A stretch of 64,000 bases of DNA. It comes from Angiostrongylus vasorum (Eukaryota > Nematoda > Chromadorea > Rhabditida > Metastrongylidae). The first letter of the stretch is position 1; every line of letters starts with the position of its first letter. The stretch lies in assembly GCA_018806985.1 (NCBI GenBank), contig JADANN010000068.1:186001-250000 (forward strand). The letters run 5' to 3'. Shown here piece by piece: positions 10,566 to 21,639 of this stretch. Made by a program: the position numbers and the translations under genes. The notes below the pieces were generated by a model. The model saw only the letters and a program-made list of their open reading frames with translations. It was not told where the DNA came from and did not search any database.

Positions 10566-11871
10566 CTAATCGGACGTTCCCGAACTTCTGCCGAGTAGAG
10601 CACGTTTGTGACCACAAAGAGGTATTTCAGCATAAAGCTGGAAAAGACAATGTACAACGACAGTCATGAGTAAATGAGTATTTGGATTAGTAAGTGAATA
10701 GATTCGATAGAATTGATTTGACCGGAGCTCCAACCCATTGGATTCGACTCGATCGGCAAGCAAGAGCCAAGTGGTGAAGACGAACGGCTGTGAACCATCG
10801 ACTTGAATGAGCACCAATGCCAAGACCATTATCAGATCAATTACAGGGCACTCTACAAAAATTTTTAAAAAGCTTTCTTTATTTGGTTTGATCTGTTATA
10901 AAAAGGACGAGAAGGTAAAGGAGAACGTGCCATACATATCTACCCACCAACGACGCCGGTTGTCAACATAGGAAGTGTACGTGTTCAGTAGTGTTGATGC
11001 GGTTGAATTACCGAAGTGCTAATATAGAACCGTTTTTGTGTTAGGATTTCAAAAGTTATCATCACAGCCTCATTTGGCCTATTTGTGGCTGTGTAAACCA
11101 TTGCAGCAATAACTACGATTTGAATCGCGATAATGAGGAAATAAAACCATATATCCTGAATCTAACGCAAGCATAACCTTAGCACGGTAATCAGTCGATC
11201 TGTGGAAGGGACGTTTCTCCATGTAACAGTTGAAATCCGCTCCACCGGCAATTCCAGCCATGCTGGTCAGGTGGACATTTCCATCGCCCTTAACGTATGC
11301 TGTCCCAGGAACTGCTGACATCCTAAAAGAATCCCAGTCTCAATGTCACGGATCTTCTTCCAGTGTGCCGAAGTTATAACAGGATTTGCTGACATTCGAA
11401 GAGAATCCCAGTCTCAATGTCACGGATCCTCTTCCACTCTGCCGAAATTAACGACTGCTTCCGTTAACAATCTAAGGGAGCTACCCAAGTTATAATACTA
11501 CGATTCAGAGTAACAAACCTTCCCTAACATGCAAAAAGAGAAGAAAACTTCCTCGCGTAACGGTAGACCACCCGAAGTGCTGCATCCAGTGTCACGTTGT
11601 CGGATAACTGGTGAGGACCCTTGAAATTCGTGTTCAGCACAAGACCACTGGTACAAACTTAGGTAATAAGGCCATTACACGGCATAGGATTTAACTCGTT
11701 AGACTAGTAGTAGATCACTTTCCCTAATGTCCATCTACGACGCCAGCACACTGGGCAAAACAATTCCTGAGAAACACATTTTCCTCCACGATGACTGGCC
11801 ATAAAGTAGCTGGACATGCTTGTAGGCCACCAGTACTTGATGTACTTGTACATGCCACTCACAGAAGCTGA
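10566..11871 (-). CDS. Unrecognised protein, five-exon model
   Basis: I do not recognise this protein. Candidate exons in order: 11871-11739, 11647-11549, 11322-11178, 11018-10944, 10637-10566 (stop). All four junctions keep frame (phases 2, 2, 0, 0), which is the main evidence. The core reads VVYRYARKMSAVPGTAYVKG, then HLTSMAGIAGGADFNCYMEK with RPFHRSTDYRAK, then HFGNSTASTLLNTY with YVDNRRRWW, then LYAEIPLCGHKRALLGRSSG near the end. I see no transmembrane segment or known catalytic motif; the first exon has a mildly hydrophobic MCFSGIVLPSVLASGLVLN. The start is unresolved, because the first exon opens in mid-codon and should join something upstream. The second exon's donor (AA/GTTTTC) is weak. 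It lies between the chromodomain gene and HSPBP1, same strand. A 74-base tandem duplication covers its third exon's acceptor. Confidence 0.5.
11314..11455. repeat. 74-base tandem duplication across a splice acceptor
   Basis: Units begin at 11314 (GCTGACATCCTAAAAGAATC) and 11388 (GCTGACATTCGAAGAGAATC) and share TCCCAGTCTCAATGTCACGG. The first unit contains the presumed minus-strand acceptor TTTTAG/G of the exon starting at 11322. In the second unit the same place reads CTTCGAA, so the copied acceptor is destroyed. Confidence 0.85.
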
Positions 11872-12180
11872 CTGAATTATTTATACCGGTAACAGAACAC
11901 GACAAAAAAAGGAGATTAAATGAGACAATAGATATAAATAATGTTCAGAGAAAAAAACACTCGGAAACGAAAAAAGCAACACAACACGGGTGAAATAACA
12001 CAAATTGTTAATTCATTAACAATTCAAAGAACAATCGATGTAAATAAAGTAGGCAACATATACTTCTTCGTCACTTACTGGACGATGCCCATTTAATCAG
12101 CTTCAACACCACCCATTATGTTCTAGATAGAAAGACAGGACTCGCAATCTCGAATACCGACTAACAATAAAGGAGGACTT
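11872..12180. other. Spacer between chromodomain gene and the unrecognised gene
   Basis: No repeat or exon I can support. If the two genes are co-transcribed, the missing 5' exon or trans-splice site of the downstream gene should be here or just above. Confidence 0.4.
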
Positions 12181-12300
12181 TTATCGGACTTTAGAAGGTT
12201 CCATTTCAATGAATTTTTCGAAATCACTCAAAATGTAACATGGGATGAAAATCCCAGATCGTACTAGAACGACCTTTTTGGCTTCACATCTCATCTTCAA
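12181..12300 (-). CDS. Possible alternative last exon of the chromodomain gene
   Basis: After a CAAACAG acceptor the minus strand is open for 39 codons to a TAA: LKMRCEAKKVVLVRSG, IFIPCYILSDFEKFIEMEPS, KVR. It is in phase with a donor inside the preceding exon (after LQHV). It would replace the FQTLE ending. Alternatively it is an orphan exon of another gene. Only transcript data can decide. Confidence 0.4.
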   Translation of the reverse strand: MKMRCEAKKVVLVRSGIFIPCYILSDFEKFIEMEPSKVR

Positions 12301-12482
12301 CTGTTTGGCACACATTAAAAAAAAATGAAGTTAGGGGAAACCTAAGACACGAAAATAGAAAAAAAGCACAAGATTATATGAAAATGGTCAATTCGCTATT
12401 ATAAGAAATTGCTGTCCTCAATGTGACACATATGAAGAAATTTCCCTCTCGTTGTCCTCCCTCTTGAGCAAGCATATCTGGA

Positions 12483-14117
12483 TCATTCAAGAGTTTGAAA
12501 AACGACGTGTTGCAAAACATATTGTAACAGTCCCCAAGAGTTTAAATCATGAGCATCGCGTAAGGAAACGATCCTTTTCGTCTCATCTGTGCCAACTAAT
12601 ACCTTTATTCGACCATCACTGGTTTTTCCGATGGCCAAGATCTGCTCATCCACATTGCCCTCATTGACAATAGCTCTTGCGATACCGTTGACAAACTCCT
12701 CAGAGGGAACCTCTCGTTTAATTTTATCCAGAATTTCATCTCGCTCAGCGGCCTTTGCTTTCTTCCTATTTTCCGATTTATTCGTTTCTGTCTGCCATTT
12801 GCGCTTGTTACCCATTGTTATGTTGCTGCATCTTTCAAAAGATTTTTCTTTCTCTTTTTGCCATGGCTTATCTTCTTCTCCAACTCTTTCTCGCTGCTCT
12901 GCTGCGAGTTTCCGCTGTTTCGTACGTTTCTCATGCTCTTTTTCCACTTCCGATTCCTCCTCAGAGTTGCTTTCATACAGCCACGCTTGCGTAAACTGAA
13001 GAAATTGGAAATGACCAGTTTGCAATCTACTGGAACAATTTCACGTTAATATACATTTTTGAACTTTTTTGATTAAGACCACGAAGCTCAAGGATTTGTT
13101 AGAACAATTTCTGTGATCGAATCTTACAAAGAAGAAGAAATTCCCATTCAATCGTTTCAGTTCGATATTTCAAGGAAAGATTTCCTTACTTCATTCCCAA
13201 AAATGTGTTTCTCCTACAACATTACAAATACTTTTCAAATAATCGCACTTTCATCGCCGTTGACAGTATTTGCGAAGGCCGTGGGGACGTGCTTCCACTC
13301 TTCAGTGTGGCTGATGGGTCTGATTGCGGAAGTGCTTTGGTCATTGCCCTTTTGCAGCTGAAAGGTGAAAGGTGGCATTGCTCATCTATAAAGTTTCTGC
13401 GAAATCTACCTCTTTGGGAAAAACGACAGATTAAGTTAGAAGGCAGTCGAACCAGAAAACATATCGAGACTACGAAAATGTATGTATACCACAACCGAGA
13501 AAAACTTACGAAGCTGACTTCCACGTATTTCGTTCTTTCTCCAAATCCTTGCGTGTGATTGATTTTGGTGTCCTTCTCTGCTCTTTTCTCATTCCCTTTC
13601 TCTGAAAATGAAACAGCATACTGTTTACCACAAAATGGAAGGTCCTCAGATTGTTATTCAGGTTTTCCCAAGAAATAATCCTGAACCAATGACGATCATT
13701 GCAATAACGCACACGCTTTGGAAAAACTTTCTTTGATGATTCGTAGTGAAGGATGGCATCCGTTGCAAGCAACAAGTTTTTAGCAGGTTCCCAGGAGTCG
13801 TCAGCCTTAGTGTACCCTTTCCAACGCACCTAAAAGTAGATTCCAACTTCTTTCCATTTCGAACACAATCTGAAAATCTGGGGAATCACTACCGTTAAGA
13901 AGTATTCAAGTACGATTGAAATGCAATAGAAAAGGCAGCAGTAATACACAACGCTCACCAAATAGAACAATCCCTCTTTTGTCTTCTTATGACCAAGAAT
14001 TCTTTCTACTTCGTAAAACTTTTCATCGATTTCTGTATCTTCTGTCAAACGTTCCATATCACTATGCCCTGTAGGAGCAATAATCCACTTTACGAAAACT
14101 TCTACCATCGTCGACAT
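12483..14117 (-). CDS. Chromodomain / chromo-shadow protein, HP1-like (five exons)
   Basis: Likely a heterochromatin-type reader of methylated histone tails. Exons in order: 14117-13959, 13829-13728, 13601-13510, 13357-13249, 12995-12483, phases compatible, about 324 residues. Chromodomain at about residues 34-83: KFYEVERILGHKKTKEG, FYLVRWKGYTKADDSWEPAK, AILHYES; the Tyr of FYEVE, the Trp of RWKGY and the following Tyr fit the aromatic-cage positions. A basic linker (RKGMRKEQRRT) and a charged stretch (SNSEEESEVEKEHEKR) follow. The C-terminal QILAIGKTSDGRIKVLV plus LLQYVLQHVVFQ fits a divergent chromo-shadow domain (dimerisation). An alternative ending is possible: splicing after LQHV (GTTTTT donor) to 12300-12181 adds 39 residues in phase (LKMRCEAKKVVLVRSG to EMEPSKVR). 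Other chromodomain families (cec/CDYL-like) are not excluded. Good confidence for the chromodomain, moderate for the shadow domain. Confidence 0.85.
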
Positions 14118-14197
14118 AAATAGCAGAGTGGAGTAATTTTATTACTATTGCGTATTTTCGTAATTCCACGTTTAATTCTGAAGCGAAGAGCCGAATA

Positions 14198-14288
14198 GAA
14201 CACATACAACACAACTGTAGCTGATGTTTCAGAAACAGAAGACGTTTCTGCCGAAACGTCAGCTACAGTTGTGTTGTATGTGTTCTAT
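14198..14288. repeat. Near-perfect palindrome with Penelope end motif
   Basis: GAACACATACAACACAACTG with TAGCTGATGTTTC is followed, after a short loop, by its complement GAAACGTCAGCTA with CAGTTGTGTTGTATGTGTTC. The arms are about 35 bases, and the CCGAAACGTCAGC motif is the one found at Penelope-type ends here. It lies about 80 bases upstream of the chromodomain gene's start codon (minus strand), so it may sit in its promoter or 5' leader. Confidence 0.88.
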
Positions 14289-14859
14289 GGAAGTAAACGC
14301 GTGCTGAATAACAACCTCGCGATTGCTGAAAAAAGAAAAACGAAACATTTGTAATCCAATGCCGAGGTTAATAGAAAGTCGGTCTTGGGCACTATTAAGA
14401 GCCAAATTTCGACAGTGATCAGAAGACAAAGTCACTAGACCTCCTTCAAATGCCAGTGTTCAGATATGAACAAAAAGGAAACTTCAACTGAAGATGAACG
14501 AACCAACTGTTTCATTAATGGGTTTTGTTAGCTGAGACATATCAGGTTCGCAGAAGTGCTGAAATCAGTTCTGCACCTATACATATGTACACATAAATGT
14601 TGCTGTAAATGCCAGAAAGGTAATATCGCTCACTCCTCACTGGACTGTCGAACACGAGCAGTTGATGTCTTATTATCACAAAAAAAATTTATGTGGAAAA
14701 AAGCAACTTATGGCATCGGAGACAATGCTGCTTATGCAGGGTTGGTTTTTTAAATTGTGCTCACATGCCCATGTTTGAGTACAACACGCCGTCTCACTTT
14801 TGCAATCTCTTTTCCAATTTTGATAACTGAATACCTATACTCACGACTAATTTCCACTA

Positions 14860-15755
14860 AAAGTCGTTTGTTGCAATGTTGAACATACCCCTCATCCACT
14901 GCCCACAAGCATATACGGTTCCGCAACGGCACCTTTTTTTTTCAATGATATCTCCAGAAACAAATCCCCCACCCAGCAGTTCATCATTTCAACTTGATAG
15001 GGAAGGGCACTTCGTGGACGGACAGTATGAGTTGATGTCCAAAACACAGATTACATACCTTTCCTATTACTTATTTGGAGAAGTGAATATTAGCGAAAAA
15101 TAAACAATTGCTTTCAAGGGCAGTGTGAGTGAGGATTGCAGAAGATACGTGTGGGGATGAAAAGTCCAAAGAAAGGTAATCACAGATTCAAAGCACCTAT
15201 AGTTCCGGGTTCTGCTCATATCCCAGCATCCTCGTGGTTATAGTGCATATTTTAGAAAATTTGTTCGGGATTCATCTAATAATGTGAACCAACAAAAATT
15301 TGTGGTTGAAGAAGGAAAGGAAATGTACCAACCAATATTCGTTTTCCGCTTTTATTCCATAAAAACACTAACAAAGCAATACGTAGCACACGTATAGCGC
15401 TCCCACAGATCTCTTCATGAACATATTACGGTTCCACTGTACTATCTCACTTTTCATCCCACACATATCTGCTACAATCTTCACTCATTTTCAATCCTTG
15501 CAAGAAACTGTGTTCGTTTTCGCTAAAATCCACTTCTCAGAAACAATGCATTAGAAAGGTATGTTATCTGTGTTTTTAACATCAAGCCATACTGTCCACC
15601 CAGAAAGTGCACTGCCCCGTCGATATGAACTGATGAACTATTGAGCAGTGATTTGTTTCTAGAGATATCTTTGAGAAAAAACAATGCCGTTGCGGAAAGG
15701 TATGTGCTTGTGGGCAGTGAGTGAAGTATATGCTCGACATTGTAACGAACGGTTT
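14860..15755. mobile_element. Fold-back (inverted-repeat) element, possibly a MITE
   Basis: Left arm about 14860-15190 and right arm about 15440-15755 are reverse complements at roughly three positions in four, around a ~250-base core. Left CACTGCCCACAAGCATATAC pairs with GTATGTGCTTGTGGGCAGTG in the right arm; left CACAGATTACATACCTTTCC pairs with GAAAGGTATGTTATCTGTG. No transposase frame is visible, so it would be non-autonomous. Confidence 0.72.
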
Positions 15756-15764
15756 TTATGTCCT

Positions 15765-16080
15765 GGTTGGCTCAGTGGAATATAGAATTGTAGTTGGTCG
15801 AGTTTCTCCTCTGCCCACCAAGTGTTGATGGAATGCCAGACTTCCTTAGTTTTCTACGCGGGATTTTAATTCGTGTATTTCTGTGTGCCGCAGGACCTCA
15901 AATTCGGGTAACTGAACTGTTTGTAAACAGTATCTACACGACAATGCAATGAGACTAGAAATATATATACAATATACAGTTCTGTAATATAGAGGCTGGT
16001 GCGACGTAATTAAAGGGATGTACTCATAACAACACTGAGTCTGCCACAGTACCCTTATGCTGCCTATTGAGGGAAAGGTG
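15765..16080 (+). repeat. Repeat family F, copy 2
   Basis: Second copy of the repeat at 2530-2885. It begins TTGGCTCAGTGGAATATAG (A-box-like) directly after the fold-back element and ends near TATGCTGCCTATTGAGG. Which of the two elements inserted into or beside the other is not clear. Confidence 0.7.
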
Positions 16081-17087
16081 AAGCATAAGAGGCTAGCAAG
16101 AGATGACAGAGCGACTTAGCAGCGGTGGTGATCTGGTGTGACGTAGATTACAGTAGCGTCGGTAGAAGCGATTTGCCATAGATGAGAAAGCAATTTAACC
16201 GCAGATGTGGGATGGGGAGTACTATGATGTACAAATATGACGAAGAATACAACAGTGCCAGTAGAAGTGGTTAGCACATTAGAAGGCACATGTGATCTTG
16301 TGACATTATAAAATGGTAATAACAATGCGATGAGGACTAACAAGAGAATATCGTGCACTTGTTATTGACTTAAATGAACATATGTTTAATTGATATGATG
16401 AGAGCTACAAGGTTGTGAAGGTAAGATTGGTTGGAATGACTGAAATGAAGTAGCGTTGCTTAGATTACTGGTTGAAGACTATTGTGTGGTAATGAAATGA
16501 ACTAAAACAGAACTAAATGCCAGAATTACAATAAAGTTGCAATGACAATGCTATGGAATATATTATACATACACAAGTACATTTATACAATAAGGAAACC
16601 AAGCCATTTAGAGAGATGATAGCGATCGTGACGAGTCATCGGGAGGCGAATGGCAATGCTAAGAGGCGTGACTAGATCCAAGCGAGTGGCGTGGGTCGAA
16701 TGGTCAAGGCACTGGTTGCAAAGTCTAATCCCTAAGCAATGAGTCGTGCGTGGTAGCATGCCTGGTCGTGTGCCAGATCGCCAATAGTTGCCGTGTTTAG
16801 CGGTGTGCCCTAATGGTTAAGATGGGATATGAATGTAGGGCACGGACGCATGCCTTGTGACAAATATTTTACTACACGATAGGTTGCATGCATTGCAAGA
16901 AATGTTCTCTACGGACTTATAGAACATATTTGTTAAGTAGATAGAGAATTCTCTATTTCAAAGAGAAATTCTCTATACTTTAGAGGAAATTTGTCGTGGA
17001 AACAGGTAGTCATTTATGAAAAGTGGAGAAGAGACTGCCAATCACGAGACTGCACATTTCATTTAAATATAATTATGCAAATGAAAT

Positions 17088-17440
17088 ACAACCTCTCAAC
17101 GGCTTACAGCCTCACCGTGGCTGGGAGGTGGTCGTTGGTATCGGGTTGCGATGTACAGCGGGGGGATTCATCTCCCCTGCAGGGTCTCCCAAGCTGAAAA
17201 GGAGTCCGGCGTTTCTATCATGAAGCACAGCTAGGAGTAAACCAATACCAGGATCCACCACCGTCCTGGTATCACACTAGTCGCATGGTAGCAAATCGAC
17301 AACCTGGGGCAGACTGTGGCTAGGCTGACCATGGCACTCCATGGAACCACAATGGCTAAATCAGCAAAACTCCGGAATAATGGAAATCATGCTGGCGTCC
17401 GCACAACCAGTGAAGGCGGGTCATCGAAGCATCCAAGTAA
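17088..17440 (+). repeat. Repeat family B copy
   Basis: Starts CTCTCAACGGCTTACAGCCT and GGCTGGGAGG, contains AGGGTCTCCCAAGCTGAAAA and CCAGGATCCACCACCGTCCT, and ends CATCGAAGCATCCAAGTAAG. Same order as at 7210-7572. Confidence 0.78.
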
Positions 17441-17719
17441 GTAATAGAACAAAAGAACGAACCATTCTTGAACTACATTGTCCCTGGTGCCATAAGTTGC
17501 TTTTTCCACAGAAAGTTCTTTGTGATAATAAGACATCAACTGTTCGTGTTCGACAGCTCAGTGAGGAGTAAGCAATGTTACCTATTCGGCATTTACAATA
17601 ATGTTAATACGTGCGTAGATGATAGGTTGACAGGAATAACCAGTGTATGTAATGGACGAAAAAAACTTTTTAAAAGATCATTAGTAAACGTAAAAACACC
17701 TTGAACATGAAAACAGCAA

Positions 17720-17812
17720 TCAGTGGTAACAAAGTCTTACCATATTCTCACTAGAAGAACAAAACCTTACCATATCCTCACTAGAAGAACAAAGCCTTAC
17801 CATTTCACCTCC
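17720..17812 (+). repeat. Short tandem repeat, ~36-base unit
   Basis: Three diverged units of about 36 bases share CTTACCATAT(T/C)CTCACTAG followed by AAGAACAAA. A related fragment, CTTATCATATTTTCACTGGA, recurs at 18118. Just after it, 17847-17882 has a small hairpin, TTATCCGTTGA / TCAACGGATAA. Confidence 0.75.
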
Positions 17813-17984
17813 GTAGTATAATAATCAACATCATCAACATTTTCGGTTATCCGTTGAAAAACAAGTTATTATCAACGGATAAGCATAACAACAACAACCA
17901 CCCTGGATAAAAGCGTCGCGGGGTGAGTATGGCTCATTCGAGATGCTCAACTGAGGAAGACCCGGTTCTATGCAAGATGAAGAC

Positions 17985-18112
17985 CCCACATCGAGAAGAG
18001 GAACAACTGTGGATCATCGACGAGGATTGTCGGCTCTGCTGAAGGCGAAGACCTTGAAACGTTAGCTGAATACACATCTAATATCAGCCTCGTGTAAGCT
18101 CAACAGCATAAA
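17985..18112 (+). mobile_element. Penelope-type end fragment
   Basis: GCTGAAGGCGAAGACCTTGA with AACGTTAGCTG matches the diagnostic GAAGGCGAAACCGCCGAAAC / GTCAGC end block, decayed. No coding sequence remains. Confidence 0.45.
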
Positions 18113-18407
18113 CAAAAGCCTTATCATATTTTCACTGGAGGGCGACCAGAATGGATCGATTGAAATCACTAAAATCATATAAGTTCCTTTTACAAGCAAA
18201 TGACACAGATCGACAACAGAGTGAAAATTATAAAAAACTAAGAGGATTCCAAATAAGACAGCAAAACTTGGACTAAGAAAACTGGTGAAAACACTTGGCG
18301 GAGAGCAAACAAGGTGTAAGCGCCTATAGGCTCACCCGTCATAAGAAAAGAGAAGAACTCATTAATTTCACCCGAATTACAAGTCCAAGATGATTACAGT
18401 GGCGCTG

Positions 18408-18466
18408 GATCGACCTCATGTGTATTGCAGGGCGCCTCTGACCAGTGCTACACTCGCCACTATTAC
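18408..18466 (-). repeat. SINE family A, 5' fragment
   Basis: GGATCGACCTCATGTGTATT with GCAGGGCGCCTCTGACCAGT is the family A head read from the other strand. Only the promoter end survives. Confidence 0.6.
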
Positions 18467-19275
18467 TAGCCAAAACAAAAACAGTTCGGACTACATGAGA
18501 GTGAATTCTTCGGGAAACAGAAAACAGTCCGAAATTGACAAAAAAGCACAGCCAATGGCATTTTGAATGTGCCGCACGCGTCGTGCCTCTTCATCGGACG
18601 GCGAGCGGTTGTGTTGAGAGTTCATTTACAAGTTATGAGGTTATTCAAGTACCGAAAGGACTTGAAGCTCAATTTAAATTCCTTTTCTTTCGAAACAAAC
18701 TCACTAACTTGTATTTACAGTATGGTATCGTAGAGAATTTCTCGGTGTAGAGGTGTTTTTCCAAACACAGACAGACGTTTTTGTAAACTGTTAAGTGAGA
18801 AATTATCACGAGGTCACCTTTCCATGGACGAAAGCTGCTAGTATTGATTATAAAAAATGTAGGAAAACGTCCTCCAAAACAAACTATCAAAACGACTCCC
18901 ACAGGAGTCATACCGGCCACTTTGTCTCGTAAAACATGGCTTCTTTAGAGGTCACGTCGTTGTGAATGTGTTAATAGTGCAGGTGTTCAATGATATGGAG
19001 AAGCAATGGGTGATGCCCTAATTAAGTTAAGTGGTCTAAGAATTCTCCCACCGCCTGAAAGTGTTATGGAGAAAATCAGTCGCCTGTGGAAAATACCCAA
19101 CAAATGGCATGCCTTGGAATAGATTGGTGTACAAGGAGTAGTTCCATGCGCTATTTCTGACGTCCTAGAAACACCCCACTGCCATGGATTCATGTTTAAT
19201 ACCAATGACGTCAGATTTGCTTGATTTTCTAATTTGAAGACCTATGGAATTTGTATAATAGATGAAATCAAAAAA

Positions 19276-19537
19276 AGGGTAAAGCTCTCGCCGTTGAGCA
19301 TCCCACTCCATTCGTGGCATCGTCAGAGGTGATTGAATGCATATCTGGCCTTTACAATGTTACAATGACTCGCGGTGGCCTACCAGTGCATCGAGCCAGT
19401 GCTGCTATCCTGCCAGATAAGTATGGTACCAATTTGCTAACCTCGGAGGGATAGAAGGATTGGTGAGAATAAGACGTGGGGATCGATCCCATGTGTATTG
19501 ATGGGCGTCTCCGACCACTGAACTACAAGCGCCTACA
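19276..19537 (-). repeat. SINE family A copy
   Basis: Tail AAAGCTCTCGCCGTTGAGCA to head GGGCGTCTCCGACCACTG, with a small internal duplication (TACAATGTTACAATGACTCG). Confidence 0.75.
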
Positions 19538-19969
19538 GTAGATGTGCATCATTATGCGCATATATGACACAATTCCCATGAATCCAGTGGTCGTTATAAC
19601 AACAATCGGCTCTTTCCTGTGAACCAGAAATACAGCTACAGGCGTGACGTCCCAGATAGAGTGCAGCAGTTATAATAGTAGGTTTATTGAAACACCATTA
19701 GAATAATTGCCGAACCAGCTGCTCAACGAGTGTGAAGTCGATTATTTTCTTAATTTCCAAGAATACGGCACTGGTAACGCACTTGTAGAGATGATGATCT
19801 ATATGCATAAGGTCCCTGGCTCAACCTCCTACGCTGCCACTCAGCCTCCCTGTACATATTCGGTCGGGAAATTAGTATCAAACATGTCTAGGACGATAAA
19901 AGCACTGAACTGATACATCGATAGTCCCCCTTGCAATTCATTTTATAGGTCAAACATACACAATCACCT

Positions 19970-20062
19970 CGAGCGATACTATGAATGGAGTCGAATGCAT
20001 ATCTCATCTCTCAGAGATTGATCAACGTCAAATGCTTTATACTTCATCCTTTTATTGATTAA
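19970..20062 (+). repeat. SINE family A, 3' fragment
   Basis: ATCACCTCGAGCGATACTAT and GATTGATCAACGTCAAATGC match the family A tail; the promoter end is absent. Confidence 0.55.
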
Positions 20063-20489
20063 ATCATGACCAGGATACATTTTACTCTGGTCCTTGTAAT
20101 ATATTTTCCACTGCTCAACTAGGCCTACGCAATGAAGATTACTCAAAAATCAAAAGTTTAGAAGAACAGTACCCAGGACATGATTGGAAGTCACGGACGT
20201 CATTAGGTCACTTTCGCGGCGAAGTTGATTTTCCCACAACTGACGATGACTTCTCGACTACTGGAGCACTTCAGGAATTTGTAACTTCATAGTCTTATAG
20301 AAGAGACTTTACAGTGTCCATTTTTTTGAGAATGGCAGCTGAAAGGACAAAGCCTCGGGCTATTGAGAAACAGCGTCGTATCATTGTGCGCAATTCCCAT
20401 AGAGTGTAAAACCAGAAAAAGCGAAAGTGGTAATAAATGGTACATTCTCGGATCGTTCTTGTACAAAATGGATAACTTGTACTTATTTA

Positions 20490-20812
20490 TTTACTTACAA
20501 AAATCGGACCTCAGCCCGCAATCGAACCCAGGACCACCCATTCCAGAGGCTCACGTGTTGCCCACTGCATCTCTCAGCCAGTTTTTTACCTAACGGTGCC
20601 ATTTCTACCAAAACTGTATGAGAGAAAAGCAAAGCAATGGCTTAAATAGTGCAGTAGGTAACATGTGAGCCCCCCCGGAATGAGTAGCCGTAGGTTCGGA
20701 TCTGGCCTAAAGTCCAAGTTTGCAAATACGCAAATATATCAACTTCATTGTGGTTGTGTTCCGCGTGATACCATGCCATGAAAACATTAACAGGCAGTAA
20801 ATAAAAAAGTTA
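20490..20812. repeat. Inverted pair of SINE family C copies
   Basis: 20490-20600 is a minus-strand copy (CAATCGAACCCAGGACC is the B box read backwards). 20640-20812 is a plus-strand copy with GTTCGGATCTGGCC and the tail GGCAGTAAATAAAAA. The promoter ends face each other. Confidence 0.65.
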
Positions 20813-20829
20813 CCTGTTATTTATTCCTT

Positions 20830-21182
20830 CATTTACATGACCCATCTTCATCCTAGCATTTCTTGCGTTCAGTTAGTTTCCTGTCATCCATAATCCATGA
20901 CGATCTTCGAACTCTCATCATGTCGGTTCGGTTGCTGCTTGAGGATTGTCTTCTTATGGATGTTCTTGAATTATGGTGGAGTCTCGGAATCCTGAAATAG
21001 CAGCATTATAGATTTCTCATGTAGATTAAAGGAATGAGTTTGTCCCGGACAAGCCTAATATCAATTCCCCCAGCCCCGAAGGGATCAGAGGATTAGTGAA
21101 TTCAGTGCATCGTCGAACCAGAACCGTGCTCGTGATGGTCGGTATCACTACCACTATGCTATCCACCTCCCAACGGATAATC
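20830..21182 (-). repeat. SINE family D copy
   Basis: On the minus strand it starts GGTGGATAGCATAGTGGTAG (A-box-like) and has a GGTTCGACGATGC B-box-like block, followed by a ~300-base body containing CCACCATAATTCAAGAAC and ending near AGGATGAAGATGGG. Related copies: 25396-25762, 57990-58335 and 59840-60210. Confidence 0.65.
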
Positions 21183-21639
21183 TATGTACCAAGTAACTAT
21201 GACTTGTCTTTAACGCTAGTCGTAACAGGTAAAACTCTACTAAAACGTTTTGTTTGATGTAAAAACTTTACCCATTCGTTATTTTATGGCTCCGCAGAAA
21301 TCAAGGCGTTAAAAGTGAAGCCGTGATTGCACAACATGCGCGCGTGGTGCGCTAATCCGTTGGAAATTGATCGCGTTGATGAAGGACCCTGTAGTTGTGG
21401 CAATCTGGCTGCTTATTAAGCGTGAGAGAGATCATGCCTTAGCTTAGGGGACCGAGTACACTTTTTCGATTTTCCACTGTTTATTGGTCTCATACCTACC
21501 TTGATACTTTTATGGTCCGTCTTCACAGGTGGTGCGAGCGCCAGAATGATTTCCATTCTTTTCCCTCTCGCGCAATTGTCATCCGTCGGCGTGTTGCTTT
21601 TATACCTAGTGACTTTCTCTAGATTCACTGTTTTTTCTT

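Noticed and set aside
16116..16358. 80-codon minus-strand frame with a signal-peptide-like start
   Set aside because: Hydrophobic start only; no conserved region, no neighbouring exon in phase.
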